Assembly (NCBI GenBank): GCA_902781655.1
Contig: CACZJZ010000015.1
Span: 1-64,000, forward strand
Source of the DNA: an uncultured Lachnospiraceae bacterium
GTDB taxonomy: Bacteria > Bacillota > Clostridia > Lachnospirales > Lachnospiraceae
Direction: 5' to 3'
Length of the DNA: 64,000 bases
The number at the start of each line of letters is the position of its first letter. Positions within the stretch are counted from its first letter, which is position 1. The notes under the pieces are model-generated. The model had not been told where the DNA came from and did no database searches. It saw only the letters and a program-made list of their open reading frames with translations. Below are positions 14,907-24,212 of the stretch, in pieces. A program made the translations under genes and the position numbers.

Positions 14907-16379
14907 ATGAAGAAGAAACAGGCACTGGCGACAGTTCTTGCTGTGTCGATGGTCGGGTCTATGCTCGCAGCATGCGGCAGTACGCAGAGTTCTGACACGC
15001 AGAAATCTGAGGCGGCAGCTTCTGCAGAAACGACGGCGGAAGCTTCGGAGGCATCCACGGAGGCGGAATCCACAGCTTCCGCAGAGACGACAGAGGCATC
15101 TGCGAGTGCTGCGCCGAGCGATTACAAAGGAACCATCCGCTGGCTGAATTTCAAGCCGGAGGTCGCGGATCAGATGCAGGATGTCGCGAAGGCATATACG
15201 GATGAGACCGGCATCAAGGTGCAGATCGATACGGCGGCATCCAATACCTATCAGCAGACACTCACAGCCCGCATGGACAGCGATGAGGCACCTTCCATCT
15301 TTGTTCTGACCGGCGCGACGGAGCTGGCAGAGTGGAAGGATTATTGCCGGGATCTTTCCGATACGCAGCTGAACAGCTGGCTCACGGATTCGAAGTACAG
15401 CCTGAAGGATGACGACGGTGTGTGGGGCATTTCCTATGGACTTGAAGGCTGGGGCATCATCGTCAACAAGGGAATTACTGACAAATATTTTGCTTCTTCT
15501 AACAAATCCACAGATTATACGTCACTTGACGATCTCTATACCTTCGATGCGCTGAAGGCGGTGGTCGAGGATATGCAGTCTATGAAGGATGAACTCGGTA
15601 TCGAAGGCGTCTTCGGATCGACCTCTCTGAAGGCCGGCGATGACTGGAGATATCAGACTCATCTGATGAATCAGCCGCTGTACTGGGAGTGGGGCGGAAA
15701 CGATAAGATCGATCTGAATGGCAAGGTTCCGGATTTCACGTTCGAGTACAACGAGAACTTCAAGAACATTCTGGATCTGTACCTCAACAACTCTCTGATC
15801 GACAAGAGCCTGGTCGGAACCAAGACGGTCGATGACTCGATGGCGGAGTTCGCGCTTGGCAAGTGTGCGATGATTCAGAACGGCGACTGGGCATGGAACA
15901 CGATTGCCAATACAGATGGCAAGACGGTCAAGGACGAGGATGTCGTGTTCATTCCGATCACCTGCGGCGTGGAAGGGGAAGAGAACATGGGGCTTAATGT
16001 TGGTGCGTCTCAGTATATGTGCATCAACAGCGATCTTCCGGAGGAGGATCAGGATGCTGCCATTGCGTTCCTTGAGTGGCTGTTCAGCTCCGAAACCGGC
16101 AAGAAGCTGGTGGCGCAGTCCCTGCAGTTTGTCACGCCGTTCACCACGATGGCGGATGCTGAGTATACCAACCCGCTGTTTGCAAGTGAGAATGACATTG
16201 CCTCCAAGGGAAAGACCGCTTACTGCTGGGCAGCAAACCTGATTCCGGACGATCAGTGGAAGAACGACTACGGCGCAAGCCTTCTGGAATATGCACAGGG
16301 TCAGAAGGACTGGGACAAGGTCGTCAAGGACGCCGTCGACGAGTGGAAGGTCGAGGCGGACATCGTCAATAATCAGTAA
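14907..16379 (+). CDS. Extracellular sugar-binding lipoprotein, second importer
   Basis: A 490-residue CUT1 solute-binding protein. The signal peptide KKKQALATVLAVSMVGSMLAACG ends in the lipobox LAAC, followed by an Ala/Ser/Glu/Thr linker of about 50 residues. The mature part has the SBP_bac_1 pattern: GTIRWLNFKPEVADQM, AYTDETGIKVQIDTAASNTY, APSIFVLTGATEL, AEFALGKCAMIQNGDWAW and DAAIAFLEWLFSSETGKKL, close to the raffinose/melibiose-type binders (RafE, AmyE class). GGGAGG precedes the start. A strong terminator hairpin follows the gene, so the binding protein is probably made in excess over the permeases. The linked GH31 enzyme suggests an alpha-glycoside or xylose-decorated oligosaccharide as ligand. 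Confidence 0.9.
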   Translation: MKKKQALATVLAVSMVGSMLAACGSTQSSDTQKSEAAASAETTAEASEASTEAESTASAETTEASASAAPSDYKGTIRWLNFKPEVADQMQDVAKAYTDETGIKVQIDTAASNTYQQTLTARMDSDEAPSIFVLTGATELAEWKDYCRDLSDTQLNSWLTDSKYSLKDDDGVWGISYGLEGWGIIVNKGITDKYFASSNKSTDYTSLDDLYTFDALKAVVEDMQSMKDELGIEGVFGSTSLKAGDDWRYQTHLMNQPLYWEWGGNDKIDLNGKVPDFTFEYNENFKNILDLYLNNSLIDKSLVGTKTVDDSMAEFALGKCAMIQNGDWAWNTIANTDGKTVKDEDVVFIPITCGVEGEENMGLNVGASQYMCINSDLPEEDQDAAIAFLEWLFSSETGKKLVAQSLQFVTPFTTMADAEYTNPLFASENDIASKGKTAYCWAANLIPDDQWKNDYGASLLEYAQGQKDWDKVVKDAVDEWKVEADIVNNQ

Positions 16380-16443
16380 TCAGGATTGACCGGCGGAACC
16401 GTATCGGGAAAATATCCCGGCAGACGGTTTCCGCAGGCAACAG

Positions 16444-16478
16444 ACTCCGCCTGTGAATCACGCACAGGCGGAGTTTTT
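16444..16478 (+). terminator. Rho-independent (attenuating) terminator between binding protein and permeases
   Basis: ACTCCGCCTGTG pairs with CACAGGCGGAGT around AATCACG, followed by TTTT. Because the permease genes follow in the same direction without an obvious new promoter, partial read-through is expected. Confidence 0.8.
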
Positions 16479-16589
16479 CGCAGGAATCTTCCGGCTTTTT
16501 CGGCTTGAATGCGTCATGTGTTATGAACAAGGGCGCAGCCACGCCGGACTGGCTGGTGGGATGCCGGATGGTTTTACGGAGAGAAACAA

Positions 16590-17441
16590 ATGCGGAAATC
16601 CTATAAAAAATATTATGCGTTATTTGTCATTCCCACGCTTGCGGCTTATGCCATCGCTTTTGTCATTCCGTTTGTGATGGGACTCGGGCTGTCCTTTTGC
16701 AAGTTCAAAACTTTGAAACACGCCCATTTTGTCGGCCTCAGCAATTACATTTATGTCTTTACGCAGAATTCCGGCTTTCTCGGGGCACTCTGGTTTACCG
16801 TCAAAATCGCGGTTGTCGGGGTTGTGACGACAAACCTGATCGCATTTGGGCTGGCGCTGCTCTTGTCCAGAGGACTGAAGGGCACCAATTTCTTCCGCAC
16901 AATTTTCTTCATGCCAAATCTGATCGGCGGCATTGTGCTGGGATATATCTGGCAGCTGCTGCTCAACGGTATCCTGATCAAGCTCACGGGAAATGATCTG
17001 ACGTACAGCGCCACGTACGGATATTGGGGCATTATCCTTCTGTATAACTGGCAAAAAATTGGATATTTGATGATTATCTACATCGCGGGAATCCAGTCCA
17101 TCTCCAGCGAACTGATGGAGGCGGCCAAAATTGACGGCGCGACGTACCGGCAGACACTGCACAGTATTATCATTCCGCTGGTCAGTCCGTCGATCACCAT
17201 CTGCACCTTCCTCGCCCTGACGGACTGCTTCAAGATGTATGATCAGAACCTTGCCCTGACGGGCGGCGCTCCGGCGAACAAAACCATGATGCTGGCGCTG
17301 CATATCTACAACACGTACTACAATCGCAAGGGCTTCTCCGGAATTGGTCAGGCGGAGGGCGTTGTGTTCACGATTCTTGTACTGGTGATCGCCGGTATAC
17401 AGCTCAAAATATCCAGATCAAGGGAGGCTAAGGAAGTATGA
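16590..17441 (+). CDS. Sugar ABC transporter permease, MalF-like
   Basis: A 283-residue membrane protein with about six spans, starting YKKYYALFVIPTLAAYAIAFVIPFVMG, typical of CUT1 first permeases. The EAA loop reads MEAAKIDGATYRQTLHSIIIPLVSP. The ATG at 16590 has GGAGAG upstream. It overlaps the next permease by 4 bp (ATGA), so the two subunits are translated together and form the channel for the upstream binding protein. Confidence 0.92.
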   Translation: MRKSYKKYYALFVIPTLAAYAIAFVIPFVMGLGLSFCKFKTLKHAHFVGLSNYIYVFTQNSGFLGALWFTVKIAVVGVVTTNLIAFGLALLLSRGLKGTNFFRTIFFMPNLIGGIVLGYIWQLLLNGILIKLTGNDLTYSATYGYWGIILLYNWQKIGYLMIIYIAGIQSISSELMEAAKIDGATYRQTLHSIIIPLVSPSITICTFLALTDCFKMYDQNLALTGGAPANKTMMLALHIYNTYYNRKGFSGIGQAEGVVFTILVLVIAGIQLKISRSREAKEV

Positions 17442-18304
17442 AAAACGATGTAAGAGTCTCTCAAAGCATACAAAAGAATACCAGGGTTTCTCATTTTTTC
17501 AGCTATCTTCTGATGTCGGTTCTGGCGGTCCTGTTTCTGTTCCCGATATTTCTGGTCGTCATGAACTCCTTCAAGAATAAGCTGTATATTTCGACGACGC
17601 CGTTCCTTTGGCCGGATTCGGAGAGCTTTGTCGGGCTGCAGAACTATATGGACGGCCTGACGAAGATACATTTTCTGAGCAGTCTTGGATATTCTCTGTT
17701 CATTACGGTGGTGTCCGTGGCGCTGATCATCATATTCTGTTCTATGACATCATGGATGATTTCCCGCGTTCCGTGCGGGCTGTCAAAGTTCCTGTACGGT
17801 CTGTTCCTGATCAGTATGGTGGTCCCATTCCAGATGGTTATGTACACCATGACCAAGGTCGCCAATGTGACAAAGCTGGATAATTTTGTGGGAATTTGTG
17901 TGCTGTATCTGGGCTTCGGCGCCGGCATGGCCGTGTTTATGTTTTCCGGATTCATCAATGGGGTTCCCGTCGATCTGGAGGAGGCGGCGCTGATCGACGG
18001 CTGCAATCCGCTCAACATGTTCTTCCAGGTTGTCTTCCCGATCATGAAGCCGATTGTCATTACCGTGGCAATTCTCAATGCCATGTGGGTATGGAATGAC
18101 TTCCTGCTTCCCTATCTGGTAATCGGGACAAAATACAAGACGGTGCCAGTTGCGGTGCAGTATCTGAAGAGCGGATATGGCTCGGTGGATTATGGACATA
18201 TGATGGCGGTGATCGTTTTTGCATTGATTCCGATTGTCGTTTTCTATTTTGCCTGCCAGAAATATATCATTGAGGGCGTGATTGCGGGTGCGGTAAAAGG
18301 ATAA
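17438..18304 (+). CDS. Sugar ABC transporter permease, MalG-like
   Basis: A 288-residue membrane protein. After a short cytosolic N-terminus come LLMSVLAVLFLFPIFLVVMNSFKN, the central spans, the EAA loop LEEAALIDGCNPLNMFFQVVFPIMKP, and the closing ACQKYIIEGVIAGAVKG typical of MalG-type subunits. It starts inside the previous gene's stop (ATGA) and lies about 40 bp before the GH31 gene, so transport and hydrolysis are encoded together. Confidence 0.92.
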   Translation: MKNDVRVSQSIQKNTRVSHFFSYLLMSVLAVLFLFPIFLVVMNSFKNKLYISTTPFLWPDSESFVGLQNYMDGLTKIHFLSSLGYSLFITVVSVALIIIFCSMTSWMISRVPCGLSKFLYGLFLISMVVPFQMVMYTMTKVANVTKLDNFVGICVLYLGFGAGMAVFMFSGFINGVPVDLEEAALIDGCNPLNMFFQVVFPIMKPIVITVAILNAMWVWNDFLLPYLVIGTKYKTVPVAVQYLKSGYGSVDYGHMMAVIVFALIPIVVFYFACQKYIIEGVIAGAVKG

Positions 18305-18345
18305 GCAGACCGGTGTTGTACGGGGAAAATGCTGCAGGGGGCTGT

Positions 18346-20649
18346 ATGGATGCTGATTATAATCCCCAGTTGGGGAAAAGAAGAACCTTATTTCCGGACA
18401 GCGAGGATTATCTCGTCAATGTGGAGCGCATTCAGGAGCAGGAAGATGGCCTTGTGCTGACGGTGCGGACAGATCAGGACCGTAGCGCTGCGGTACGGGC
18501 GGAATTTCTGACGGACAGTGTGATCCGGCTGAAAATGTTCACGCTTCCGGAAGAAAAAGAACGGAATGCGGTCTTTGATTTTGACAGCATACTGGCAGAG
18601 AACAGGAATGCCGGAATAAAGCGTCCTCATGCGGAAATCCGGCCGACGGGAAAGCCAGGCCATATTGTGTACGGCAATGACGACATTCAGCTGTCGTTTC
18701 GGACGGATTTCTGGGAAATGTCGGTCTTTCAGGGGGGAAAGGAGATACTGAGAGACCAGAGTTACGATACCAATGTGGACAACCGGTGGAAGGTACTCCC
18801 GGCAGGGTTTACCATTCCGGTGCAGGGCGCGGATAAAGCGGCGCCGATACCGGTGCAAGCGAGGATGAATCTGCTGCTGCGCTCAGATGAAGCGATCTGG
18901 GGACTGGGAGAAAAATTCACTTCTCTCAACAAGAGGGGGCAGAGGATTCACTGCTGGCAAAAGGACGCGCTGGCCACAAACACGGAGAATGCGTACAAGT
19001 CCCACCCGTTCTATATCAGCAGCTATGGCTATGGTCTGCTGCTGAACACCTATGCCAGAAGCTGTTTTGACCTTGGATGCGCTTCGCAGGTCAGTCTGCA
19101 GATTTCTGCGGAGGATGCGCTCCTGGATGTCATCCTGTTTCTGGATCCTGAGGCGCGGCAGGGGAGGGAAGTACAGCGCGGCAGCGGATTCGTGGCAAGA
19201 ATTCTCTCCTCTTATGTCAGAATGACAGGGGGCATTCCCCTGATCCCGAAATGGGCTTTCGGATACTGGCAGTCCAAATGTTCCTATCTCTGCCGGAAGC
19301 AGGTGGAGGAGGTCGCGGCGGATGCAGCAAAATATCACGTTCCGCTGGATGTGATCCATCTTGACAGCTGGCAGAAAAAGGAAAATGCGGGAACCTGGGA
19401 GTGGAATACGGAGGCATATCCGCATCCGGAGGAGATGATCGACAATCTTCACGCTAAGGGAATCCATCTCAGTATCTGGAACTATCCCTATGTATCTGAG
19501 AATTCTCCGGAGTTCCGGAAAATTGAGACCTGCGGGTATTTTATCCGGAATGCGGAAGGAAGCACGGCGCTATTCCGGGCTATGGCAGATGCAGATGATC
19601 TTGTCGCCTGCTTTGATTTCACCAATCCGGATTGCGTGGCGTGGTATAAGGACAGAATCAGGCGAGCGCTGCAGAGCGGCGCGGATGTCATCAAAACTGA
19701 TTTTTCCGAGGCAGTCCCGGAAAACGCCAGATTGTATGACGGCACGACCGGAGTGGAATCGCACAACAAGATTCCTTTTCTGTATGCGAAGACCGTCTAT
19801 GAGGCCATGGCAGAGTATTTTGCAGAGGAGGGGAAGGGACGAATTCCCATGCTGTGGGGAAGAAGCGGATTCGCCGGCTCTCACCGCTATCCGGCTGCCT
19901 GGGCGGGAGATTCCTGCAGCAGCTGCACTAATCACGCGGCGATTCTGCGCGGAGGATTGAGTCTGGCACTGTCCGGTGTCGCATACTGGGGATTTGATCT
20001 GGGAGGATTTTATAATACAGATTCGCATGGCGATGAGTGCATGCCGTCAGAAGAGGAGTATCTCCGTTCCTTTGAACTTGGCATGTTTATGCCGCTTGCC
20101 AGGGCGCACGGCAAGACGCCGCGGGAACCGTGGCATTACTCAGCGCATGTGTTGGAAACAGCGAGGCGCTACGATGAGGTCAGGCATGAGCTGGAACCGT
20201 ACCTGTATCATTGCGCGGTGGAGGCACATCTCTTCGGGAAGCCGATACTGCGGCCGCTGCTGTACGAGTTTCCGGAGGATCTGACGGCATCGGGTATAGA
20301 TCTGGAATACATGCTTGGGGGAGGACTCCTTGTGGCCCCTCCCTTTGATCGGAAACGGTATCCGGTCTGGCTGCCGGAGGGCTGCTGGACTGATTTCTGG
20401 ACTAGCAAAGCTGTGCAGGGCGGAAGATGGATCAGCGTGGAGCCGGATCTGGATACGCTCCCGGTATTTGTCCGGGAGGGAACGCTTCTGCCGCTGCAGG
20501 CGTCAGATTCCAGGGTGACGGACGCACCGTTTATAGTGAGAGAAGTCCGGATATATCAGGACGGAACGGCGCATACGGCCGGTCCGGCAGACGGATTCTG
20601 GTATGACACCGATGAAAGTGGCAAAATTCTGCGGCGAAGAGCGGAGTGA
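18346..20649 (+). CDS. yicI: Glycoside hydrolase family 31, alpha-xylosidase (YicI-like)
   Basis: A cytoplasmic GH31 enzyme of about 767 residues, close to E. coli YicI (772). No signal peptide is seen. The N-terminal beta domain (to about 270) contains IWGLGEKFTSLNKRGQRIHCWQKD. The barrel carries IPKWAFGYWQSKCSY, and VIHLDSWQK. The catalytic nucleophile is Asp 452 in VIKTDFSEA, and the acid/base is Asp 522 in WAGDSCSS, with the GRSGFAGSHRYP lead-in typical of alpha-xylosidases. It should remove alpha-xylosyl residues from imported xyloglucan-type oligosaccharides or isoprimeverose; alpha-glucosidase activity is the alternative. The ATG at 18346 has a GGGGG ribosome binding site; a GTG at 18313 would add 11 residues. 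Confidence 0.88.
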   Translation: MDADYNPQLGKRRTLFPDSEDYLVNVERIQEQEDGLVLTVRTDQDRSAAVRAEFLTDSVIRLKMFTLPEEKERNAVFDFDSILAENRNAGIKRPHAEIRPTGKPGHIVYGNDDIQLSFRTDFWEMSVFQGGKEILRDQSYDTNVDNRWKVLPAGFTIPVQGADKAAPIPVQARMNLLLRSDEAIWGLGEKFTSLNKRGQRIHCWQKDALATNTENAYKSHPFYISSYGYGLLLNTYARSCFDLGCASQVSLQISAEDALLDVILFLDPEARQGREVQRGSGFVARILSSYVRMTGGIPLIPKWAFGYWQSKCSYLCRKQVEEVAADAAKYHVPLDVIHLDSWQKKENAGTWEWNTEAYPHPEEMIDNLHAKGIHLSIWNYPYVSENSPEFRKIETCGYFIRNAEGSTALFRAMADADDLVACFDFTNPDCVAWYKDRIRRALQSGADVIKTDFSEAVPENARLYDGTTGVESHNKIPFLYAKTVYEAMAEYFAEEGKGRIPMLWGRSGFAGSHRYPAAWAGDSCSSCTNHAAILRGGLSLALSGVAYWGFDLGGFYNTDSHGDECMPSEEEYLRSFELGMFMPLARAHGKTPREPWHYSAHVLETARRYDEVRHELEPYLYHCAVEAHLFGKPILRPLLYEFPEDLTASGIDLEYMLGGGLLVAPPFDRKRYPVWLPEGCWTDFWTSKAVQGGRWISVEPDLDTLPVFVREGTLLPLQASDSRVTDAPFIVREVRIYQDGTAHTAGPADGFWYDTDESGKILRRRAE

Positions 20650-20657
20650 TGAAAAGA

Positions 20658-20689
20658 GCCTGCCCTCATTCACAATGGGGCAGGCTTTT
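20658..20689. terminator. Bidirectional terminator
   Basis: GCCTGCCC and GGGCAGGC enclose TCATTCACAATG, with AAAA before and TTTT after, so it can stop transcription of the GH31 operon rightwards and of the convergent gene at 20703-21374 leftwards. Confidence 0.85.
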
Positions 20690-20702
20690 CCATGGATGGA
20701 GA

Positions 20703-21374
20703 TTAGTTTGATTTCCTTAAAAGGTTGCAGTGGTTCCAGTCGTCGCCTGTCAGGGTGAAGTCTGTGCTGTCGAGCATGCCGCGAACAAGGCTGCGGCGGA
20801 GCGTGTGGAACCAGCGGACATCCCCGCCGGCGGCGGTCCAGTAAGGCTCATGGAGATCTGCCGTATACTCCCAGGACAGATGGTCAGGCGTCTGCTCCGT
20901 AATCCGGACGACGCGGTCACAGGGCATGCCATTCAGAAGGACGTCACTGATTTTGCGGTAGAGTTCGGTCGCTTCTTCGCCCGCGCCGCTCCCGGGCATG
21001 AGTCCGACGGCAAAGGAGAAGTCGCCGGCCGGTTCCTGATCCCTGATTTCAGAGAAAACCATCACGCCAAAGCGGAATGCGGTTTCCTCCAGAGCGGAGA
21101 GTCTTGCGGAATCCTCGGTGAGAAGACCGGAGACAAAGGACGCAAGCCGGGGTTCCGCCCAGTCGATCATCCCCTGCAGGCTGCCGTGAATATCGTCCGG
21201 GTCGATGACCCGATCCATCGGAGGCAGCGTCTCTCCGATTCCGGCTTCCTTCAGCTGCGCTTCGGTGCGCCAGCCGCTTCGGACGGCGGTCTGTCCGAGG
21301 GCTGCGAGCAGGCGCTCCTGGTATGCGATTTTCTGATACATCCATGTATGGATGGGAGATAACGATGCACTCAT
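20703..21374 (-). CDS. Uncharacterised protein divergent from a Crp/Fnr regulator
   Basis: A 223-residue soluble protein with no signal peptide or membrane span. I do not recognise its family. It is acidic, rich in Trp and His, and ends TLTGDDWNHCNLLRK. Other visible blocks are SLQGMIDWAEPRLASFVSGLL and TADLHEPYWTAAGGDVRWFHTLRRSLVRGML. AAAGGAAAG precedes the ATG by three bases, a good ribosome binding site, and codon use resembles the neighbours, so it is a real gene. It shares a 290-bp upstream region with the Crp/Fnr-type regulator gene, which may control it. Confidence 0.75.
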   Translation of the reverse strand: MSASLSPIHTWMYQKIAYQERLLAALGQTAVRSGWRTEAQLKEAGIGETLPPMDRVIDPDDIHGSLQGMIDWAEPRLASFVSGLLTEDSARLSALEETAFRFGVMVFSEIRDQEPAGDFSFAVGLMPGSGAGEEATELYRKISDVLLNGMPCDRVVRITEQTPDHLSWEYTADLHEPYWTAAGGDVRWFHTLRRSLVRGMLDSTDFTLTGDDWNHCNLLRKSN

Positions 21375-21531
21375 GATGCTTTCCTTTCCCGCGTCTTCCG
21401 CGGCTCTTTTCCATTTTTTGCGGCACCAAAATCAGGTAGAAAGCGGCGAACCAACGTCGTTTTCTAATTCTGTTTGGACGGACTATTTCTGCTCTGTGTG
21501 CTTAGTGTACGGTGATCAGAGAAAATATTTA

Positions 21532-21545
21532 GTTGCACATGCAAC
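21532..21545. promoter_or_regulatory. Inverted repeat between divergent genes, candidate Crp/Fnr-type operator
   Basis: GTTGCA and TGCAAC flank a central CA in the intergenic region shared by the orphan gene (minus) and the Crp/Fnr regulator (plus). Position and symmetry fit autoregulation, but the sequence is not the classical FNR (TTGAT-ATCAA) or CRP site. Confidence 0.4.
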
Positions 21546-21667
21546 GCATTGAGAATAAGATCTGAAGAAGGATACGGGATCCGTGATATATGAAAGCGGC
21601 CTGACAACAGGCAGATGATAGTGTGAAAGTATAAGTCAGATATCAGTCGGAAGGAAAAGAGCAGGGC

Positions 21668-22339
21668 ATGACAGATTTCAGCGTGATGGACAGTGTCAAT
21701 ATTCCTTTGTTTGAGGGAATTTCCAGGGAGGAGCGCGGAATGCTTTTCGGGCATATCATGCCGACCGTGCGGGAGTTCGATAAGGACGAAATTATCATCA
21801 TGGAGGAGGAGCAGATCCGGTATGTCGGCATCGTGCTGTCCGGCCGCGTCAATATGGTGCGGGAGGATCTCTGGGGGGAATCGGTGTTCATTTCTTATAT
21901 GAAGCCGGGAGAGCTTTTCGGGGAGACGTTTCACATCATGCGGCAGAAGCAGTCTGGCGTGACCTTTCAGGCAGCGGAGAAGACGCGGGTGCTGTTCCTG
22001 TCACTGGACAATATCATGCACCCGTGCTCGCATCACTGCGCCTTTCATGTGCGTCTGGCCGACAATCTTTATGATCAGCTGGGCAGGCGCAATGTGCAGT
22101 TTATCGAAAAGATCGAGGTCATTTCCAAGCCGGATCTGCGCAGTAAAATTCTGGCTTATCTGGAGATTCAGGCGGAGAAGCAGGGGAGCAGCACGGTGAA
22201 TATTCCGCTGAACCGGGAAGAGATGGCAGAGTATCTGTGCGCCAACCGGAGTGCGCTGAGCCGGGAGCTCGCCGCACTCCGGAAGGAAGGGCTGATCGAT
22301 TTTCAAAAGAACAGATTCACGCTCCGAAAGAGCGCATAG
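21668..22339 (+). CDS. Crp/Fnr family transcriptional regulator
   Basis: A 223-residue regulator. Residues 10-125 form a cyclic-nucleotide-binding-like beta barrel (LFEGISREERGMLFGHIMPTVREFDKDEIIIMEE, VGIVLSGRVNMV, PGELFGETFHI). A long dimer helix follows, then a Crp-type winged helix: VNIPLNREEMAEYLCANRSALSRELAALRKEGLIDF. The Arg and Ser that contact cAMP phosphate in true CRP are not apparent, and there is no N-terminal cysteine set for an iron-sulfur cluster. Two cysteines occur in MHPCSHHCAF near residue 118-122. The effector is therefore unknown. Its 3' end overlaps the convergent glycosylase-like gene by 23 bp. Confidence 0.9.
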   Translation: MTDFSVMDSVNIPLFEGISREERGMLFGHIMPTVREFDKDEIIIMEEEQIRYVGIVLSGRVNMVREDLWGESVFISYMKPGELFGETFHIMRQKQSGVTFQAAEKTRVLFLSLDNIMHPCSHHCAFHVRLADNLYDQLGRRNVQFIEKIEVISKPDLRSKILAYLEIQAEKQGSSTVNIPLNREEMAEYLCANRSALSRELAALRKEGLIDFQKNRFTLRKSA

Positions 22340-22904
22340 TCTGCCGTATCTGCTCCTGGAGAGACGGGACGACATCCTGTTCGAACCACGGATTTCTGGC
22401 CTGCCAGCGGAAGTTCAGCGGGCTGGGGTGGACGATCGGGAAGAAGTCCGGGAGATAATCCGCATAGTGGCGGACGGTCTCGGTCAGCGTTCTCTGGCAG
22501 CGGGATCCGAGATAGTATTTCTGCGCATACTGACCGATGAGCACAGTCAGACGGACATCCGGCATGAGGGACAGAATGCGGCTGTGGTATTCCTCCGCGA
22601 TAAATTTCCGGGGAGGAAGATCGCCGGTTTTCCCTTTGCCGGGATAATAAAAATCCATCGGCATGATGGCAACGCGGCTGGAATAAAAGGTGTCGCGGTT
22701 CACCCCCATCCAGGACATCAGTTTTTCTCCGGATTTGTCGTTGAAGGGAATGAGAGTCTCCTCCACTTTTTTGCCGGGAGCCTGCCCGATGATCAGAACC
22801 CTTGCTTCCGGCGAAATCTGAAACACTGGAGGGATGTTTCTTGCCGAATATTCGGCGTTTCTCGGATCCTGCATCAATTCTGTCTTGATTTCTTCGATGG
22901 TCAT
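22317..22904 (-). CDS. Uracil-DNA glycosylase superfamily protein
   Basis: A 195-residue single-domain protein of the uracil-DNA glycosylase fold. RVLIIGQAPGKKVEET is motif 1 (GQAPG), and IVHPSPLNFRW is motif 3 (HPSPLN), the base-flipping loop. In between are SGEKLMSWMGV, YSSRVAIMPMDFYYPGKGKTGDLPP and VLIGQYAQKYYLG. The family (bacterial UDG-like, sometimes called family 4/5-like) removes damaged bases or is uncharacterised. No four-cysteine iron-sulfur motif is visible, unlike classical family 4 enzymes. It overlaps the Crp/Fnr gene at its end. Confidence 0.85.
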   Translation of the reverse strand: MTIEEIKTELMQDPRNAEYSARNIPPVFQISPEARVLIIGQAPGKKVEETLIPFNDKSGEKLMSWMGVNRDTFYSSRVAIMPMDFYYPGKGKTGDLPPRKFIAEEYHSRILSLMPDVRLTVLIGQYAQKYYLGSRCQRTLTETVRHYADYLPDFFPIVHPSPLNFRWQARNPWFEQDVVPSLQEQIRQTMRSFGA

Positions 22905-22987
22905 TTTCTACACGCTTTCTTTTGAAGACGCAGATATCGGCTTCATTGCGGCTGCTGCGCTTCATCCTTCTGTTCCATTGTAGTGTT

Positions 22988-23839
22988 TTATCTCGTCAGC
23001 TGCCAGAAGGCGACGGCGCTGGCGGCGGCCACGTTGAGCGAGTCCACGCCGTGAGACATGGGAATTTTCACGGTATAGTCGGAGAGAGCGATGGTCTGCG
23101 GCAGCAGGCCGGATCCCTCGTTGCCGAGGAGAATGGCGAGTCTGCGCTCCGCTCTCACGGAGGGATCGTCGATGGGGACGGTGCGGTCGCAGAGTGCCAT
23201 GGCCGCGGTGCGGAAACCGAGGTGGTGCAGGGCGGCGATGCCCTTTTCCGGCCAGACGGCCTCCTGCTGCGTTTTGCGGCGGGTATCCGAAAGGCCGATG
23301 TAGGTCCATGGAATCTGAAAGACGGTGCCGACACTGACCCGGATGGAACGGCGGTAAAGCGGGTCGCTGCAGGCGGGAGTGAGCAGTACGGCGTCGATGG
23401 AGAGTGCCGCGGCAGAGCGGAAGATCGCCCCGACATTGGTCGGGTTCTCGATATCTTCGAGTACGGCGATGCGGCGGGCGTTCCGGACGATGTCCTCCAC
23501 CGCGGGAAGCGGAGTGCGCCGGAACGCACCGAGGATTCCCCGGGTCAGGTGATAGCCGGTGATACCGGACAGAACGGAGAGCGTGGAGGTATAGACCGGG
23601 AGGGTTTCGCCGCAGCGGCTGAGGATCGGCGCGGCTTCTGTCGTCAGATATTTTGTCTCAAGGAGCAGGGAGATCGGTTCGTATCCGGCGTCCATGGCGC
23701 GGAGGATTGCATTGGGGCTTTCTGCGATGAAAATGCCGGTCTGCGGCTCATAATAGTGACGGAGCTGGTTCTCGTCCAGATGGGCGTATGGAAGAAGCTC
23801 CGGCATGTTCAGATCAGTGATGGGAATGATGTGTGGCAT
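22988..23839 (-). CDS. TrmH/SpoU family RNA 2'-O-methyltransferase
   Basis: A 283-residue SPOUT methyltransferase. The N-terminal third is a substrate-binding domain (FIAESPNAILRAMDAG). The catalytic domain carries the three SpoU motifs: ENPTNVGAIFRSA, LLGNEGSGL and IPMSHGVDSLNVAAASAVAFW. It would methylate a ribose 2'-OH in rRNA or tRNA with S-adenosylmethionine; the exact target cannot be read. The gene is single, transcribed leftwards and followed at 83 bp by the glycosylase-like gene in the same direction, so the two may be co-expressed. Confidence 0.9.
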   Translation of the reverse strand: MPHIIPITDLNMPELLPYAHLDENQLRHYYEPQTGIFIAESPNAILRAMDAGYEPISLLLETKYLTTEAAPILSRCGETLPVYTSTLSVLSGITGYHLTRGILGAFRRTPLPAVEDIVRNARRIAVLEDIENPTNVGAIFRSAAALSIDAVLLTPACSDPLYRRSIRVSVGTVFQIPWTYIGLSDTRRKTQQEAVWPEKGIAALHHLGFRTAAMALCDRTVPIDDPSVRAERRLAILLGNEGSGLLPQTIALSDYTVKIPMSHGVDSLNVAAASAVAFWQLTR

Positions 23840-24212
23840 GGTGGCTGTTTTCTTTCTGTGTCTGGCTGCATCAGCGCGGGCATTTGAGGGGGCGCAGAAC
23901 CATTGCGCTTATGTGCGGAAAATGGTGGAAATGGCAGGCCCATGGTAATGTTTTCTTTCAGCGATATTGTATCAGCAGATGGCCGGGGAGGATAGCCAAC
24001 CTGCATGGCATTTTCAGAGCAGTGTCCTGCGCGCATGGACGACAGAAGGGCTTACAGTCGGGAAATTGTGGCTTTTCTGTGGATTATGGTTTATTTTCGG
24101 GAAGTTGGTGTAAAATACGGAGTACTGCGCAGACAGGGCAGCAGGAAGTAAGGCGTCAATGTGTATGAGAGCCATGCATAGGTATGACTCTCGCACCTAT
24201 ACCAGTGAGATA
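23840..24212. other. Non-coding stretch between divergent genes
   Basis: This 370-bp region separates the methyltransferase gene (minus) from the phosphoglycerol transferase gene (plus). I see no gene, strong hairpin or repeat. A TAAAAT near 24111 could be a -10 box for the rightward gene, but no good -35 is present. Confidence 0.4.

Noticed and set aside
22988-23887. 321-codon plus-strand frame opposite the SpoU methyltransferase
   Set aside because: The minus strand carries three SpoU motifs in order; the plus frame has none.
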